In this document: one piece after another, positions 11,741 to 24,800 of the stretch
Position numbering within the stretch: the first letter of the stretch is position 1
How the letters are laid out: every line of letters starts with the position of its first letter
Origin: Brachypodium distachyon
Taxonomy: Eukaryota > Streptophyta > Magnoliopsida > Poales > Poaceae
NCBI RefSeq assembly: GCF_000005505.3
Contig: NC_016135.3
Coordinates: forward strand, 4,977,501 to 5,041,500
Reading direction: 5' to 3'
DNA: 64,000 nt
The notes under the pieces: model-generated
What the model was told of the DNA's origin: nothing
The model's database searches: none
Seen by the model: the letters and a program-made list of their open reading frames with translations, nothing else
Position numbers and translations under genes: made by a program

Positions 11741-12880
11741 CAAAAACAGCAGCAACCAAGTGTATATATATAGGTGGAAACTCAACTCACTCAAAACTGA
11801 AAATAACAAGGTATCTTACCGTTCCGAAGTGAATTGAAAAGGCTACTTACCGCTGCGGTGGCTGAAACGCACGTGTGTGTGATCAAGCGAATTTTATGGG
11901 TCAAGACTATCACACGACAACTAAGGTGTATAAGGTGGAGCTTGGTTGGAATACCTAACAACACCAAATTTACAAGGCCTAGTGCTGATCGTATGACTCG
12001 ACTCACACGGGAAACACACACGGTGGAGATAATTGGGGCAAATGCAACTATATGGAGGAGCTGAACATATGATATACGTCGGAGGTAAGCTCGTGTTGCA
12101 ATGCACAAGGAGAGACACTAGCAAAAGCTCAAAAGAAACGGGCACAAGATTGCTCAAACGACAATTGAAAACAGCAAATTTTGGATCACAAATTTTCCGC
12201 TACAACGGCAGATAGCTAAAAATGATCCCGGGAGTGTAAAAACAGTACAGGCTCGAAAAAAATTCGGAGAGAGTTCCAGACTCTTTTTTTTTGTTCTCCC
12301 CTACTCTTTCCTTCCGGCCGAAGCTTTCCGGGAACTCAAATCAGATACAGATCAATTGGATCTATTCTGATGGAAAACAACTCTAAAAAGGAAACAAGAA
12401 CAGCCCATGAGCAAAAAATATGCTAGTCTCAAATAGGTATGCTTACGCAAAGAAGGGAAAGGCTATCACTCGGAAACCAAAACCTACTAGAATTCGGCAA
12501 CTCGGATCGGCAAAGGAAGTCCGACCCCAAGCTGAACTCGGATTGGAAAAAGAACCCGATCTAACTCTTGGACACGGAAATAGCAAACCCACTAGGAGTA
12601 GGACTCGAATACAAAACTGATCTCAACGACTCCGACTAGAACAAGGAGAAAACCAATCTCGCCGATTGCTAAAGGACTCGGAAAGAAGAACCTAGACGAT
12701 CTACTAAACGGAAGAAAAAGTTACACAAAGGAAAACGACCAGCAACTAAACACAATTAGAAACGGTGCAACTAAGAAGATGGCAAAATCTAACCTAACAA
12801 TTTTTGTATGGCCTTTTCTGGATAGGACGAAAAACAAACCTAACTACGGGTAAATTATGCTCACCGAGGAAACACTGGAA

Positions 12881-12892
12881 ATCTGATACCAA
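12881..12892 (-). promoter_or_regulatory. tRNA-Met type primer binding site
   Basis: On the minus strand TTGGTATCAGAT begins two bases after the 5' LTR end. It matches the usual TGGTATCAGAGC primer site (initiator tRNA-Met) in 10 of 12 positions. This sets the direction of the element and the inner edge of the LTR. Confidence 0.75.
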
Positions 12893-12894
12893 GA

Positions 12895-13448
12895 TGATAA
12901 GGGGTGGCCCGATCTTCTCAGAGAGCAATGAGGATAACTTGTATGATTCTACAAATTTTCCGGCTGTTCACCCGTCGCCGCATGACGAACTTGCAACCTA
13001 ATGGAAATTGCAACACCACACACTTGCACAGTAGTCCGCCGACGACAAGCGGTTTCGCAATCTTCCAATTCCAGCGGAACAACAGATTACGCTCGAACTT
13101 TATGTAGATAAACACCCTATCGAAACGAATATGGTGTAGGTTAAATTCCTGATCGAAACAAAGAGGAATTATATACTTTCAGATGAATGCTTAGAGCAAT
13201 TCAACAAAAGTTTCTGAATAAGCTAAAACGTGGTCTAACTCTAACCCTAGTCGTACCCCTTGTATATATAGGCGAGGGGCAGCCAAACACACAAACGGAC
13301 TCAGACTCAAACTAGGTTCGACTCAAACTCATACAACCAATCCGAAGAGGACTTGGCATAAACAATGACTCGTAGGTCCGGACGCCCCTTAGACGTGTCG
13401 TGCTCGTCGTAGGCTGTCCTGGTGCGCCTCATACTCGTACTCAACTTG
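12895..13448 (-). repeat. 5' LTR of gypsy element
   Basis: It is the partner of 6345-6905. It is followed on the minus strand by the primer site at 12892-12881. The region 11800-12880 between it and gag is the untranslated leader and holds nothing else I can name. Confidence 0.75.
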
Positions 13449-14830
13449 GGGTGTATTATTTCGGTTGCAACTCCTGTATTTACAACCGCATTTGTGCGAT
13501 AATGTCGGGCGTGGGTCCTCAGTGTCGCTGGTGTGCTGGTTTCGATGGTGAATTCATACCACACTAGCACTAGGAGGGCTCTTGACCGTCGTGTTATACC
13601 GGTAGCGTATACTTGAGTACATAGCTGTCAAGTCATGTGTAGCTTGGGTCATCATTGTTGATATGTCTCAAAAATTCTTTGTTCATAAATGGTGCTAGAG
13701 AAATCAAGGAAGAAAATCACGAAAATGCCATATTTTTAGCTTGCTTGGTTGCCTTAGACGTGGGTTATTTTGCTTGTTGCCTTAGGCACGGATCATTAAT
13801 CGGTATATTTGTTGCCTTCCGAATTAGATCTATTTGCTCCGGTGGTTCACATGGAGGAAATATTTTGTTTTCTTGGGTAGTCAGGAAGAAGGATGAATAG
13901 TATAGATATTGATAGATGTCAGAAATAATTACTCAAAAATAAAGAAAAATAATATTGGGGAAATTTTATAAATAAACTTGTCCAATTTAATGGTATAATT
14001 TCCCTATCCACAAGTAGTATTTTTTTATTGCCATGATAACATGTTAGGTCAAACACTCTTCGATTTACTTGAAAAAAAAAAGGAGTAACCATACTATATG
14101 TACATGCAATGAGTATGTGGGCAATCATTGGATCCACATGGTGTCGAGACCTATTATCCACATATTCCCCCCTTGCTACAAAACGTCACGGCAAATTGTA
14201 ATATTGTTCATCCAGTACCACACATTAATCAACGTATTATTGCATATAATCAAACATGCATGTTAGGTGTGCTATTGGACAGTTGTCGTTGGACCTTTGC
14301 CTCTCTTGCATGACTCACAATGGTCGTACATATTGCAGATCGATCGACCGATCAAATCCATCAAGAAAATATTGTGACGTGACGGCGGCTGTCTCGGGTG
14401 TAAACTAGTGGGCATGTGACTTCCAAGGAAAGATTCGAAGTGGAAAGAGAGAGCAAAAATACTCATAGGGGTCAACGTACGTTCGTATATACTTACCCGA
14501 CATGCGCGTATGTAACACACTTATTGTGCATGCATCACTAGCATTAATTTATGTTCCTCTATTTTCTTTTGCGGTGATTAATTTTTGTTCCTCTGTTATT
14601 TGCTGTAGCTGAACTTGTGTAGCATCCGAGCTTTTGCTTTCTTCGTCAGATTTCAAAGGATGAATTTATTTTAATCTTATCTTTTTTTTGTATTTAAAAT
14701 ATATACATGTGAACACCAAATGATTAGCGCCGAGTTATTTCATTCCGAGCTCAAGTTTTCTGAGTTCATTCAAGTTTTAGATTTTCAGCATATGACCAAA
14801 ATAAAAGGACTTCCAAAAAAAAACAGAGTA
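13449..14830. other. AT-rich spacer
   Basis: About 1.4 kb of AT-rich sequence. Short open frames only, no domain recognised, no clear repeat structure. Confidence 0.4.
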
Positions 14831-15196
14831 GTGAATTCCACTTTTTACCTCATGTTTGTTAATTTGTGACAGTGTTTACCAATTTAATATTTTGTGCCAC
14901 AGTTCACCATCTAGTTATTACATTGTGCCACATTTTATCCAATTTAACAACTTTCCCTGAATTTTACATGGCGGGCCCACAGGGCATATACTCCCAGTCC
15001 GTACGACTTGACCCTCGACCTTCTTATACCTGCCCGATCCAATTCTCAGCTCAAGTTTTATGTGGCACAATATATTGTTAGATTGGATAAAATGTCGCCC
15101 AATATAACTACGAGTTGGGGATAAGATGTGGCAAGTAATATTAAATAGTGTAAACACTGTCACAAAATCACAAATAGGGGAAAAAGTGGAATTCAC
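14831..15196. mobile_element. Non-autonomous element with long TIRs
   Basis: The left arm begins GTGAATTCCACTTTTT and the right end is its inverted copy AAAAAGTGGAATTCAC. The two arms stay similar for about 120 bases (shared words TTTGTGACAGTGTTTAC, GACATTTTATCCAAT). The centre (about 14960-15050) is unpaired. Total about 366 bp, no coding frame. It fits a foldback MITE of Mutator or hAT type; the TSD is not clear. Confidence 0.75.
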
Positions 15197-17365
15197 TCAT
15201 CTTAGTCTGTCGACTATTTGCTTATTTTAGTTTTAGTTCATGAATACCATTATACTAGTTTAAGCACTAGACAAATTTGGTACGTAGCCTCAGTAAAAGT
15301 AAGTGGGCCCAGGCCGGTGGCGGGTTTTGCACACGTGGCAGATTGATCAGAGAAATAAACAAATGCACAAGATAAATGAATAATAAACCAGAAAGAAAAT
15401 TAGAAAGAAAAGGAAATCATCTTTGTAGAAAAGTGAAATTTAAAAGGTAACAATATAAATATCTTTGAAATGATATTTAGGACCAGGGAAATTTTTAGAT
15501 CTTTTTAGAAGACTAGAATTTCAAAATAGGGGATCATACGTATATGAAAGAAGTTCAAGTAACTCATAAATAATTTATGGACAATAATGTGAGATTAAGA
15601 AATACGGCATATTCTATGAATTAATTTCACTAATCGTATGTTTACAAGTTGCCTTCAGTTCCATGGTTCTTAAATTTTCTCTCATGCATGTTTAGAAATT
15701 TTCATTTTAATTCAAGCTTATTTTCTTAATAAGTAGTTTTCATTCTTCCCTCAATGAATTGCAAGTTTTTATTAATTTCCTTTCTGGATATGTTTTACTT
15801 TACATATATCTTTTAGAAATTTGGATCTGATTTCCTTTTACCTCCACGTCCACGTCCATGATACTGAGGGACAAAATATACATTTATCTCTCCCTAGAAA
15901 AACTATATGCGTGCGGCCGGGGTTTAATTTAATTTCACTAGAAGAAAGGTCACTGTCCTAGTGTCCTTGTTGATGCATCTTGCCAAGAAATTAAAGTCCT
16001 TAATCAACTCCTGTTTATTTTACCTCACCCGTGCAATTGCACATGCAGGAAGGGCCGGTACTCCAGTAAGGTTAATTAGGTCTCCAGGAAACTGAACGAG
16101 TGCAGGTTGTCGTAGCTTTTGCGCAACGTAATTAGCACACGTACGTCCTACGCAGTATACGTACGCGACAAATACACGGAGCTGCTTAGCTAGCTATCTC
16201 TTTCGCAGATCGGTACCGATGCCTGCAGCTAAATGTTCCTGGGAACTTTTCTCATGAATACGCGTGACAGCGAGAGGTACATTAATTTTTGCGCAAAAAA
16301 ACGAGAGACGTACAATAATTAAGCATGCATGCACTGTTTGCGTTTATTTGCTGGTTTATTCTGCCGCCCATCGAAGAAAAAAAAATACTCCACTATGGAC
16401 GACGGCTAGGGTTTTCAAAGTCTGTTACCTACCAGCCCACCAATATATATACCTGCAGCCTGATCGACGTGATCCCTATTTGATTTCCAAGGTCAGATAG
16501 AGCTGCGTTTCCATGAACTTAATTTTTTCCGGCATGAAATTAAACAAATCGATCGGGTTGAAATTTCAACAGGACTATATATATCAACTCAAATTAAGAT
16601 AAGTACTGGTTTCCATTTCAAAGTTTGTTACTGCGTGGAGCTTTCAGTAATTGAAACTGTATTTTATTGTACTTCTGCGACAAAAGCTAATGCGTCTACG
16701 CTGAATCAATGTGGCATATTCATGCATGAAACTTGTTGCGCATTGGCAATGTACCTGGATTAATTATTGGTAATTAATATTTAATCGGCGGAACACAACC
16801 CGAATTGAAGTTGCAACCGTGTGGACTTGCATATATACTTCCACGCTTTAATTAGGATTAAATTGTGCATGACTTTCACTGTAAAAAGAAAACTTAGGAA
16901 GGGCTTTCTATTTATGTTTGTTTAATTGGGTAATTTTCTTAAAATTCTCTACAGTAGTCCTATCAATGCCCTTTATTGCAGGAAAAAAAGAGTGAGGAAG
17001 AAATTGGTCATTGGCGTAGTACATCTACACTACAATCTGCTGGAGCACACTTTTCAAACGCTGTTCAAATCAAGCTCTAGAGAATTAAAAAAGTTTAAAT
17101 CACAACAACTCTACAAGTTGAATTAGCTTATAGACACACAGTGTAGAGTACCAGGTTTTAAAACCTTACCCTTCCACACCCTAGGAACCTTCCCAAGTGT
17201 GGGTAAGACAACCGCAACCATGCATGTCCATGTCCAATCCAAGGTCTCCCTGACCTAGGGATGCAAACATGATCCCACATATATCCCGTTTCTAGACCGA
17301 TGATCTTTAAATATTCAAGTCAAATTTAATTTAAGCAAAAATGTTGAGCTAGCTAGCAAGTTAAT
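15197..17365. other. AT-rich spacer
   Basis: About 2.2 kb without a supported gene. It contains many TAGCTAG, GTACGT and GCATGCATG words and one or two TATA-like runs (for example near 16443-16451), but nothing that ties them to a coding region. Confidence 0.4.
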
Positions 17366-18130
17366 CAAGTGATATATTTTTTTTCGAAAAGGAGGATAAT
17401 CCCCGACCTCTGCGGCGGTTGATACACAAAGCCATAAATTATTAGAACTGGGCAAAGCTAGGCATCAATGCCAAAAGACATCCACCTAGAAAAGAAAAAA
17501 CCATATGCCTCGCAATAGTGACTCAACAAAACTACCACAAGCCCTACATGGAAAAAGACCGAAACAAATGAAAAGAAACACCGGTCCTAAGCAAAGCCTT
17601 CAAGAAGGAACGCCGCACATGTGCCGATGATGACGAGTCCAACCGTAGGTCAAACTTGGGGCTTTCATCCCGAAAAAGCCGAGCTTCGAGGCACCACCTT
17701 CATCAAGGACACGACACATGTGCGTTTGGACATTGCCTTATCAGGGATCAAGTGTTTCCACCGGAGTGCACAGACTTGTCGTCAAAGCTGTCTCCACCAT
17801 CATCGCATCACCGCCTAAGGAGACATCGTTATCCAGATAACGCTGAGAAGATGCTAGAATACGAGAGACATCCACTGCGTCGCTTTGGCAACTACGAAGA
17901 TCTTGTGGTATCCATGGTAGGGATGCCAAGCTCAAAGCACTTGCAGGCATCCCTAGCTACCATGGTCACCGCGAGATCTTCATCTTGGCCACGCTGGAGG
18001 GACGGCATAGATGCACCCTTGTGGCCTTGTCCACCTCTCCAAGTAGTTTCTAATGAAAGTGGTGTGCAAATTATTTTGCTACCTTTCAAGAATGAACCCC
18101 ATAAATTACATGAAATTTGCTTAAGTATAA
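17366..18130 (-). mobile_element. LINE-tail insertion, non-coding
   Basis: The left end, read on the minus strand, is the shared LINE tail: a GCAGAGGTCGGGGA-type block, CTCCTTTTCG, then a run of A. The body (17440-18130) shows no reverse transcriptase. It may be a non-autonomous retroelement using a LINE-type tail, or a LINE region I do not recognise. The right boundary is a guess. Confidence 0.45.
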
Positions 18131-18178
18131 AGTATGCAGTGTTGCACTAACATAAACTACAAGTTCTTCTATAAGAGA

Positions 18179-18310
18179 CACTACTACAAAACGAGGCATA
18201 AACGACCCCTATTAGTGGCAGGCGGGGCAAACTTGCCACTGATAGCCTCCTATTAGTGGCGGGTTTCTTAAACGCGCCAACGATGGCTCCCTGTCAGTTC
18301 TAGATTGCAA
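18179..18310 (+). mobile_element. CACTA transposon terminal fragment
   Basis: It begins with CACTACTACAAAA, the terminal inverted repeat of CACTA (En/Spm) elements. Subterminal motifs of the type CTATTAGTGGC and TTAGTGGCGGG follow. No matching inverted end occurs nearby, so this is a one-ended fragment. Confidence 0.75.
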
Positions 18311-18605
18311 GTCAAAGAGTAGGTTAACAGCGAGCGAATACTATTCCATATGAAAACCTGACATTGAACTACGTACGAAGCAGGAACAAAATATATTCTA
18401 CTTATGTTTGTTAGATGACGTCGACCAAGCTAGATAGAAAGGGTGCAGTAGTCAAACTTGTCAAACTTTATTTGACTACTGACATCTGAAGAATTATTAA
18501 AATTTGTGTTGTCACATAAGTATATCAAAATTCCAAAAATTTATGCTAACATTTTGGTAGCATAAATAATTGTCAAGGCTACATTTTAATTATGAATGGA
18601 CAGTA

Positions 18606-18690
18606 CATTTTTTCCGAAAAGGGATGGTGTCCCCGGTCTATGCATCAATCAATGCACATAACCGTTTCATTACAAATTATTCAAAGGTAA
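18606..18690 (-). mobile_element. Short LINE 3' end
   Basis: Read on the minus strand it gives the shared tail: TGTGCATTGATTGATGCATA, then a GGGGACACC-like block, CCCTTTTCGG and a run of A. It is a strongly 5'-truncated retrotransposed end. Confidence 0.55.
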
Positions 18691-19082
18691 TCAAAAGTCA
18701 GACAAATCACTAATGGGATACCGCGGATACAAAAATAAACCAGCGGAAAAGATCTAATATGAATCAAGTCGTCTAGGACACCGCATAACACCAGAACAAG
18801 ATCTTCTTTTCTCCCCAAAAAGCATTTACTTTTTACTTTACGCGTGCTGGCCGGACTAGCTAGTAGCAAACAAAACACACGCACGATTCCATGTGCAAGT
18901 GTACTTTGTTTACGGAAAGGGAGAGGTGTAGGGTAAGGCACGGTAGCGCTAGGCTACGAAATATCGATTTGAAGGGGCCCGGCCCACCAGCTAGCCAGCA
19001 AGCTGGAGTTGATTGAAACCAAACATGCAAACACAAGCCTAGCTAGCTAGGCACACTTTGACTTCTTAGAGCATCCACATCG

Positions 19083-19153
19083 TCTGTCTCCCTCTCTCTG
19101 TCCTGGTCTGTCTCTCTCTCTCTCAACTGTCTCCTGTCAGTCCCTTATATATT
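19083..19153 (+). promoter_or_regulatory. Putative promoter of MYB gene
   Basis: A CT-rich tract (19083-19135, runs of TCTCTC) is followed by TTATATATTT at about 19144-19153. This TATA-like box lies about 380 bases before the MYB start codon. The stretch between holds more CT runs and would be the 5' leader. Confidence 0.45.
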
Positions 19154-19532
19154 TTTCTGTGCTCTTGTTGCCTTGTGCTGATCCCTCCCTCTATCTCCAT
19201 CTATCTCTTTCTCTATGTCTGCGCGCGGTTCTGGCTATAGCTAAGCCCTCTCCTTGCTTTCTGTGCCATCCAATATATCTCTCCTGAAAGGAAGTGTTCC
19301 CTCTGTCCTCTAGCTATCCCTCCCAGCACACAGAGCAGCAACAAGCTCTCTGCCTATCGTCCTGCCAAGCTGCCTTCCTCGGCAGCTAGCGAGAGCTGGA
19401 GTTTAACAAAGGAGGGTTAGGAGCAGCAGTGAGATTCGGTAGCTAGCTGCTAGTTGGTGCTGCCTTCTAGTCTAGCTATAGCTTAATTGGTTTTCTTCTT
19501 CTTCCTCTTCCTCTTCGCGTCGATCCTGAGTG

Positions 19533-21830
19533 ATGGGAAGGGCTCCATGCTGCGATAAGAACAACGTGAAGAAAGGGCCGTGGTCGCCTGAGGAGGATGC
19601 CAAGCTCAAGGAGTTCATGGACAAGCACGGCACCGGCGGCAACTGGATCGCGCTCCCGCAGAAAGCAGGTATATATATACGGATATTATTGGATGACGAG
19701 CTTTGATTTCAGTTCATAGCTAGATCTATATGTGCTGTTTTCTGTTAGGGGATTTGTTTAATCATTATGTGTTGACATGGGTCGTCCGGCCGGCCTCTTA
19801 ATTTGCAGATGATTTCTTTTCTTAATTTGTTTTTTCGCTTGCTTCCCTGGGATCACTTCAATTAGCTATAGGATCGTCGTTTTTTTTTCACGCGTCTAAA
19901 ATCACAAGATAGAGGATAGCATGTAGGTATAACTCTCCCTCTCCCAGCTGGTAATTTGGATAGAGACATGACTGTCGAAATTCTCAATTTGTCTTCTTCT
20001 GTGGCAAGTTTTTCTTTCTACTTATCATTTCCCCTTAAATTAGGAGTACTTTAACTAGGATCATCACCTATCAATTTCATGCTTTGACAAGCAATCTGGC
20101 TTGCAATATTTCTCTTTCCCTCTGCACTGCCATCTCTCACAGACGTTCACACTGTTTTTCCTGGGCTAGCTTGCATAACACTCTCGCTGAGTCCCCATTC
20201 TCAGAGTCTCCTCGTGACCTAGTGCGTACAACTAAATGCATGCTCGTTTTGTTCTCCTGTTAATTTCTCGCATATGCATGCTAAGTATATATTTTCTTTC
20301 TCCCTTTTTTTCCTCCGGTTAACCGATGGATTTCTGACCCTTAATTTTCTTTCTTAATTAGGATTGAGAAGATGTGGCAAGAGCTGTAGGCTTAGATGGC
20401 TTAATTACCTAAGGCCAAACATTAAGCATGGGGAGTTCACAGATCACGAAGACAGGGTCATCTGCAGCATGTATGCAAGTATTGGAAGCAGGTATCAAAG
20501 CTGTTATTTTCTCTTAATAACCTGTGCTCTTATCTCAATTTGAGGAATGTCGGTATTACAAATTTTTTACAAAATTCAAGGACATAGAGTATATGCTCTA
20601 ACACGTGAACCTGCAAACCTTCCATGTGAGAAACTGACTCGAAGCAAGTAAACAAATTTTTAGATTAAATGTTGCAGATTTGCATGTTACAGTACAAACT
20701 GTTTACCAAATAATCCTACAGATGCATGACAGTTTCTGCTCCCTAGAGGAACATATCTCCAGAAAAAAAAAACATATATTTGTGTACTGTATAAGTATAC
20801 ATCTTGTGTAGTTGTGTTCCACACTACCATATATAGATCTAGTCACAGGCAAGCACCTCAAGACTAATGTGCTTTGTGTGGAGTATTTTTACTTAAGAGA
20901 TGAAGACAAGAAGTTAGCTAGGAGGATACTCTAATGCATGCATGCAAAACTACAAAATCTACTGCAAATTAGCATTATGAATAACTAACAATCAAGGAAA
21001 ATAAATGGAAGAACACAAATGTATAGATACATCACACATATAACACATGCATTAATTAGGTCTAAAGATGATTCAATCTATCAATGATCGAATACTCCAA
21101 ATTCAGGTGGTCGATCATCGCGTCGCAGCTCCCGGGCCGAACGGACAATGACATCAAGAACTACTGGAACACCAAGCTGAAGAAGAAGCTCCTGGGCTCC
21201 AACACGGGCAGCGGCCCTCCGGCGCGCTTGCCACGGCATCACCCGCACCAGCACCGGCCTGTGCAGCTGCTCCCGTACTCATCATCCCCTTCTTCCAACT
21301 ACAACACCAGCAGCTTCTTCCCCGGCGCCGGCTCCCAGCTCCTCAATGCCGAACCCCACGGCCACCTCATCATCCCCACGCTAACCCTACAGCCCCAGTT
21401 ACAAGACTACACCATGCTCAGCAGCTCCCTGAACCCCATGGCGAACCACAACCACAACAACAATGTCGACGCCTCCGTGATGAACCACATGGTGAAGGAG
21501 GAATGCGGCGCCATGATCGTGTTCGGCGGCGGCGAGCAGCAGAGCTGCAGCTCCTCGGACGGGACGCAGTTCGGCCAGTTCGGCGGGCGCCATGGGAAGG
21601 AGCTGAGCATGAGCTTCGACAACAACAACAATGGATACGGCTACGGTGGATATCATCATAACAATGGCGCCGCCGTAGAGCAGGAGGTTCAGGCGCAGCT
21701 GGACTACGGGTACGAGGAGATCAAGCAGCTGCTGATGACGGCGGCGGGCGGCGGCGGCGGCGATGGTGGAGGACTCCATGACCAGCTCATCAGCAGCTCG
21801 CACGCTGCTGGCAAGTTAACCATGATGTAA
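19533..21830 (+). CDS. R2R3-MYB transcription factor, subgroup 14 type
   Basis: Three exons, 19533-19668, 20362-20491 and 21107-21830, joined by GT-AG introns, give a 329-residue protein. The exon sizes (136 and 130 bp) and intron phases are the classic R2R3-MYB pattern. It starts [20 protein letters not shown]. The R2 repeat covers about residues 14-61 (W residues at GPW, GNW, RLRW) and R3 about 67-112 ([20 protein letters not shown]). The C-terminal part is rich in N, H, G and Q and carries an [12 protein letters not shown] segment. The N-terminus and repeats fit Arabidopsis subgroup 14 (RAX1-3, MYB36, MYB68, MYB84, MYB87), nuclear DNA-binding regulators of meristem and root endodermis development. 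Assignment within the subgroup is uncertain. All splice sites and the frame are intact, so it is likely functional. Confidence 0.93.
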
Positions 21831-24800
21831 AGTAAGTTAAAGGGAGTAATTATTAAGATCCAGGCGCGTAAAGAAGATGAAGAACGTACCATTGCTAAGG
21901 TGTGTGTGTGTTTCTTATTGTGTCGATTTTTTTTCTTTCTTTTTCTTTTCTTTTATTTTCCTTTGATTTGTGTAGTGTTGGGACGATCGATCCCGTGTCA
22001 CGGCTGCATGCATGCATGCGTGCACGTGCGTGCCAGCGCTGCATTGACAGCCTGTGTGTATGTGAGCGTGACATGGGACCCACGTACCAGATTCTCTCTC
22101 CCCTCTTCTTCCTGCTACTGTTAATTGTTGATGTACCCCTTTTTACTCTCTCTTTCTCAGCAGAGGTATAGTGTTATGAAGTTCATATCAACTCCTATTA
22201 CTGTGCAACCTGTCTGAGTCTGACTGCTGTCTGAGTACCTTTCCACGACTTGATGCTGTGTGGGGTATTATAGTACTCGCTTGGACTGCATGTCTGATCT
22301 CCTCAGTCAATATATCTCTCTATTACACTCACTCTGTCTCGTGCTGTAGTGCGTAGGACAGCCCAAGTGTGTGCACGTGAAGGCTTACACTTCCGAAGCA
22401 TATCGATTAAAGTTGTGAACCATGTCGACTTGTGGATGTGCTCTTTTGGTATGTCTGGCTCTTAGCCTTTGCAGGTACAATCCAACAAGTTGTTAATTAA
22501 CCACAAACATGATAGTTATTTTTTTACTGGTAAGATTAGTTTACAGCCAACGAAGACATTGGATATATGAAACAATATACTTATATCACCTGACAGATCT
22601 GTCAATTGGATCGACCGAGTGCAAGTGTGCGGGGTCGCAGCACAACAGCACTCTCCCTCTCTAACCCCTTCTATGCGGCTTCTTACTCTCTTCTGCTCTC
22701 TCCTCACCCTCACCGAGGGGCGGAGGGAAAAAAAATGAGGGTCCGAATAGAAGAGAGGATTTATTGACGGGGAAGGGGGGGAGGTGTGATAAAGCATATG
22801 AAAATGCAGGGGACTACGAGAATTTCTAAATCTTAGGAGGGACAAGGGCCCCTACTGCCCCCCTACCCCCGCCCGTGCCCATGCCTACGTCTCGTGCTCT
22901 CTCTCTTTGTCTTCCCTCAATGCCATTGAATCACATCGTCCTCTGCTCCTTTACCCTATATATCTCCTCATCCACCGGGTTCTTTCCCTGCCATCTCTTC
23001 TTCCTCATGTGTCATGAGGATTTCATGGTGGAGGTAGCTACCTACAAAATGTGATAATTCATGGTGCCGAGCTCATCAAGAAGGCAATGGAATTGTGGGC
23101 AATAATATATGGGTTTGTGATCACCAATCTTGCTCTGGGTAAGGTTTTGGCGAGACGGAATCGTGTGACCGGCGGGCTCTAACCAGTTAAGTCAGGTGGC
23201 TCCATTGTTAATTTGAGTGTTGCGGTAGTTGTTTTGACATGCTAAAAGCTCATGTATGCTTTCCTGCATAATACAGAGACAAGATGTTACGACTATTCTG
23301 TAAGTTTGTTTCAACTGCTGCAAATGTGTTCTCTGCGTATGTCTGTTTCCCCTGTTGTATATCTGTTGTGATACCTATTTTCTGGAATTTCTCGTAACAA
23401 AAGTGGATTAGTTGCATGCATAAAAGAAGAATTGATGCATAGATACGTCTGAGTTGTTGCATCACAGTCTGTGTGAATATTAGGACTGGCGTGTCCGGCT
23501 TATAAGAAAATTAGGACTTGCGTGTCCAGTTTCATACTTTAGGGACTAAAATGACACCGCGGCCATAATAATAGGACCGAGGGTGTATTTACCTCTTTAT
23601 TTTTTGCATATTTTTAAGAGCCCATATATTGGAAAAGCTGCAACTGCATACTTTTTTTTTGCATGAGGGATTATTTGCTGCAGTGATATAACTCTTCAAA
23701 ATGTTGATTTAAGTTAGATCATAGGGTCCAGAAGGAGACTGATTTTTCCCAGGGTTGGCCTACATATGTTCTGGGTATAGCCTGTCACACTCTGACGTAC
23801 GTAGACAAGGTTTGGAAGTCACTTAAAATCTATATATGCAGAACGGATACAGACAAGTCCGTGTGAATATTCGTACATCCGATGAATATCTCGGTTGATG
23901 GCTATGCAAAATTGAAACGTCAGCTAGCTGTGTGGTGTCCTGTATCGGCCATAAGTTTCTCTCCGGCCGTAGTCTAATTTAAGCATGCAATTTTATAAAG
24001 TTTGGCTGCGAAGGACAGATCGAGCGAGCTAAGGAAGCGATATCTCTGCAGTGTAAGTTACCGCGAGAATCGTGCCTTGTCTGTCAGCCACCGCATTGTT
24101 TTGTAGCACTTGCAGTTGCAGAAGCTGGCATATGTAGATGCAGAGAGATCGATGAAAGATACCGTGTGGGATCAGAGACCAAAAGATTCCGTAAAATTTA
24201 TTTAAGTAGTCCGTGTGGACGGACGGACAGAGTGACAGACATCGCCCAACGACGCGAGGGATATCCGCCTCCCTGTCGCTGACGATGCTCCGCTGTATAG
24301 TCCTTTCTTTGAGACTCATGTACATGAACCATTTTTTAAGAACGTGTACACTACCAGCTAGTTATTACTACATGGGTAATGCAAAATGTAATAATTTTTT
24401 AACGGAGTGTCCAAACAATGTGTTCTGAGGGAAGAAACACATGTCGGTACGGTGGTGTGGAATGTCGTGAGTGCATGACTCCACCCACTAGGGTTCAAAT
24501 TCTGATGTTCACAATTATATTTCAGAAGTTTTCCCCACAGTTTTTCCATTAAAAAAAATGTTCTGACGGTTCACTTTTTGAGAACTTAGAAACAAGATCT
24601 CATATTAATAGATATTGTTTATTTATTGGTGTCATATCTAATGACCTATATTTGGGATGCTAGAAATGCAATGGTCTTAAGAAGCCGGCTTATATCCTCA
24701 TATGCAAGTTGTAATCTGACTTAATTTAGACTAATTGCTTCCGCCAAGCGTCAGCAAAGTCGGCTGCTAATCTGTGGCGCCCGGTTATCTGCATGTAATT

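Larger units (their letters stand above)
6345..13448 (-). mobile_element. Ty3-gypsy retrotransposon, degenerate
   Basis: The element is about 7.1 kb with repeated ends (6345-6905 and 12895-13448) and reads on the minus strand: LTR, primer site, leader, gag, RT, RNase H, integrase, LTR. RT before integrase is the Ty3-gypsy order. Many stops and frameshifts break the frames. The inner edge is sharp (TGATAAGGGG in both copies). The outer edge near 13448 is less certain, because similarity between the copies fades just after CTCAACTTG and no matching TSD is evident. The clade was not fixed. Confidence 0.85.

Noticed and set aside
13430..13460. TSD of the 7.1-kb gypsy element
   Set aside because: The left flank GACGG is not repeated after the right LTR, and the LTR edge there is unclear; no duplication can be claimed.
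21399..21803. 134-residue minus-strand frame over MYB exon 3
   Set aside because: It mirrors N/H/G-rich MYB codons on the opposite strand (V/M/A-rich product); no independent evidence.
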